Positions 62,573-64,000 of a stretch of DNA of 64,000 bases are shown here, piece by piece. The stretch is from Natronohydrobacter sp. (GTDB taxonomy: Bacteria > Pseudomonadota > Alphaproteobacteria > Rhodobacterales > Rhodobacteraceae): contig JAUVXF010000001.1 of NCBI GenBank assembly GCA_030603695.1, positions 186,001-250,000 on the forward strand, in the 5' to 3' direction. Positions within the stretch are counted from its first letter, which is position 1, and the number at the start of each line of letters is the position of its first letter. Under the pieces are notes generated by a model, which saw only the letters and a program-made list of their open reading frames with translations, was not told the origin of the DNA and searched no databases. The translations under genes and the position numbers were made by a program.

Positions 62573-64000
62573 ATGTCACACGCGCCGTTTCCACCCGTTC
62601 CCACCAGCATCACCCATCACAGTTTGCGCGATGAGGGGGCATGTGTGGATTGGGCCATAGATCACGCCGCGTTGTCCGATATGGCGCGCGCCCAGATCAC
62701 CGCACAGGCCGCGCAGCTGGTGCAAGATATCCGCAAAAGCGATTCGCCTGGGCTGATGGAAGTGTTTCTGGCCGAATATGGCCTGTCCACCGAAGAGGGG
62801 ATTGCGCTGATGTGTCTGGCCGAAGCGCTGTTGCGCGTGCCCGATGCCGCCACGATGGATGAATTGATCGAAGACAAGATCGCGCCCTCGGATTGGGGGC
62901 GGCATTTGGGCAAATCCTCGTCCAGCCTTGTCAATGCCTCTACCTGGGCCTTGCTGCTGACAGGGCGGGTGCTGGATGAACGCGGCGCAAGTGCGGCGCA
63001 TCTGCTGCGGGGCGCCATCAAGCGGCTGGGAGAGCCTGTTATCCGCACCGCCATAGGCCGCGCCATGAAAGAGATGGGCCGCCAATTCGTGCTGGGAGAG
63101 ACGATTGACAAAGCCATGACCCGCGCCGCCACGCTGGAAGCGCGTGGCTATAGCTATTCCTACGATATGCTGGGCGAAGCCGCGCGCACCATGGCCGATG
63201 CAGACCGCTATCATACGGCCTATGGGCGGGCCATTCGCGCCATCGGCGCGCGGGCCAGTGGCAATGACATTCGCAGCAATCCGGGTATTTCGGTCAAACT
63301 CTCGGCGCTGCACCCGCGCTATGAACTGGCCAAGCGCGACCGCGTGATGCGCGAGCTTGTGCCGCGCCTGCGCCAATTGGCGCGGCTGGCCTGCGGGCTG
63401 GGGCTGGGCTTTAACATCGATGCCGAAGAGGCCGACCGCCTTGCCCTGTCGTTAGAGGTGATTGGTGCGGTGCTGGCCGATCCTGCGCTGGAAGGCTGGG
63501 ACGGGTTTGGCGTGGTGGTGCAAGCCTACGGGCCGCGCGCGGGTGATGTGATAGACTGGCTGGCCACGACCGCCACAGCGCTGGATCGCAAGCTGATGGT
63601 GCGGCTGGTGAAAGGGGCCTATTGGGATACCGAAATAAAGCGCGCGCAGGTGCTGGGGCTGAAGGGCTTTCCCGTGCTGACGCAAAAAGCCGCGACCGAT
63701 GCAAATTACATAGCCAATGCGCGGAAATTGCTGGCCGCGCGTGCCCGGATATATCCGCAATTTGCCACCCATAACGCCCATACTGTAGCCGCCATCCTGC
63801 ATCTGGCCGAAGAAATGGGCGCAGGCGCGCTGGAATATGAATTCCAGCGCCTGCATGGCATGGGCGAGAAATTGCACGATCTGGTGCTTGCTGCCAATGG
63901 CACGCGCTGCCGGATTTATGCCCCTGTGGGCGCGCATAAGGATTTGCTGGCCTATCTGGTGCGGCGGCTGTTGGAGAATGGGGCCAATTCATCCTTTGTG
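62573..64000 (+). CDS. putA: Proline dehydrogenase / glutamate-semialdehyde dehydrogenase (PutA), 3' end missing
   Basis: Bifunctional enzyme for proline to glutamate oxidation. The frame is open for 476 codons to the window edge, so only the PRODH part is seen. The N-terminus lacks a ribbon-helix-helix DNA-binding domain, so PutA should not self-repress and control passes to PutR. PRODH barrel blocks: RYELAKRDRVMRELVPRL, LVKGAYWDTEIKRAQ, FATHNAHTVAAIL and the FAD/substrate region YEFQRLHGMGEKLHD. The ATG at 62573 follows the PutR/PutA divergent region; the ribosome site (TAGGGG) is modest. Confidence 0.95.
   Translation, partial: MSHAPFPPVPTSITHHSLRDEGACVDWAIDHAALSDMARAQITAQAAQLVQDIRKSDSPGLMEVFLAEYGLSTEEGIALMCLAEALLRVPDAATMDELIEDKIAPSDWGRHLGKSSSSLVNASTWALLLTGRVLDERGASAAHLLRGAIKRLGEPVIRTAIGRAMKEMGRQFVLGETIDKAMTRAATLEARGYSYSYDMLGEAARTMADADRYHTAYGRAIRAIGARASGNDIRSNPGISVKLSALHPRYELAKRDRVMRELVPRLRQLARLACGLGLGFNIDAEEADRLALSLEVIGAVLADPALEGWDGFGVVVQAYGPRAGDVIDWLATTATALDRKLMVRLVKGAYWDTEIKRAQVLGLKGFPVLTQKAATDANYIANARKLLAARARIYPQFATHNAHTVAAILHLAEEMGAGALEYEFQRLHGMGEKLHDLVLAANGTRCRIYAPVGAHKDLLAYLVRRLLENGANSSFV

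Noticed and set aside
1..64000. CRISPR array, prophage or toxin-antitoxin locus
   Set aside because: No spaced direct repeats, phage structural genes or paired small toxin-like genes were found.

Overview
The window looks like a chromosome segment of an alphaproteobacterium of the Rhodobacterales (Rhodobacteraceae) type. Evidence is the high G+C content, a class I lysyl-tRNA synthetase, an FMN-riboswitch-controlled type II lumazine synthase, a short DnaA-like HdaA next to a PerM-type permease, a divergent putR/putA pair, and many TRAP and sugar ABC transporters. I saw no rRNA, tRNA, CRISPR array, insertion sequence or phage gene. All calls come from reading the sequence and translations; no database was searched.

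Left part (1-19518) is two carbohydrate catabolic islands. Island 1 (1-8730, plus strand, at least nine tightly coupled genes, cut at the window start) encodes an RbsA/RbsC-type ABC importer, an acetoin-dehydrogenase-like E1alpha/E1beta/E2 set whose E2 carries an alpha/beta-hydrolase domain instead of an acyltransferase, an AhpD-like protein, an FGGY sugar kinase and two short-chain dehydrogenases. A gene-poor stretch then leads to an FMN riboswitch and ribH2. Island 2 (9860-19518) has a minus-strand arm (split transketolase, FGGY kinase, SorC regulator) and a plus-strand arm (permease, periplasmic binding protein, ATPase, two SDRs), joined by back-to-back promoters at about 14160-14275. Its logic (import, oxidise to a ketose, phosphorylate, two-carbon transfer) resembles the apulose/branched-sugar scheme, but the substrate is unknown.

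The base style changes at about 19.5-20.06 kb, in a gene-free stretch, and the rest is dense in GCGC. From 20060 to 27175 lies a TRAP transporter operon with a D-cysteine-desulfhydrase/L-cysteate-lyase-like PLP enzyme, a divergent LysR regulator and a DadA-like FAD enzyme. Then follow a TerB-like/DUF533 protein, an ExoD/PhoD-like pair, an iron(III) ABC system lacking its ATPase, an amine oxidase, modABC, an RpiR-aminotransferase-CMD operon and a D-lyxose-isomerase-like gene.

The right part (41269-64000) is mostly housekeeping: ppk1, a META-domain protein, hdaA, perM, a TerB-like gene, lysS, a regulator divergent from an acyl-CoA synthetase, a FrnE-like oxidoreductase, a Bcr/CflA exporter, an SPFH/NfeD pair, prs, an isomerase, efp, a second META protein, a SulP-usp operon with a structured leader, and the divergent putR/putA pair (putA runs off the end). 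A roughly 190-bp intergenic repeat occurs three times (one copy near 49.2 kb, two near 61.5-61.9 kb).
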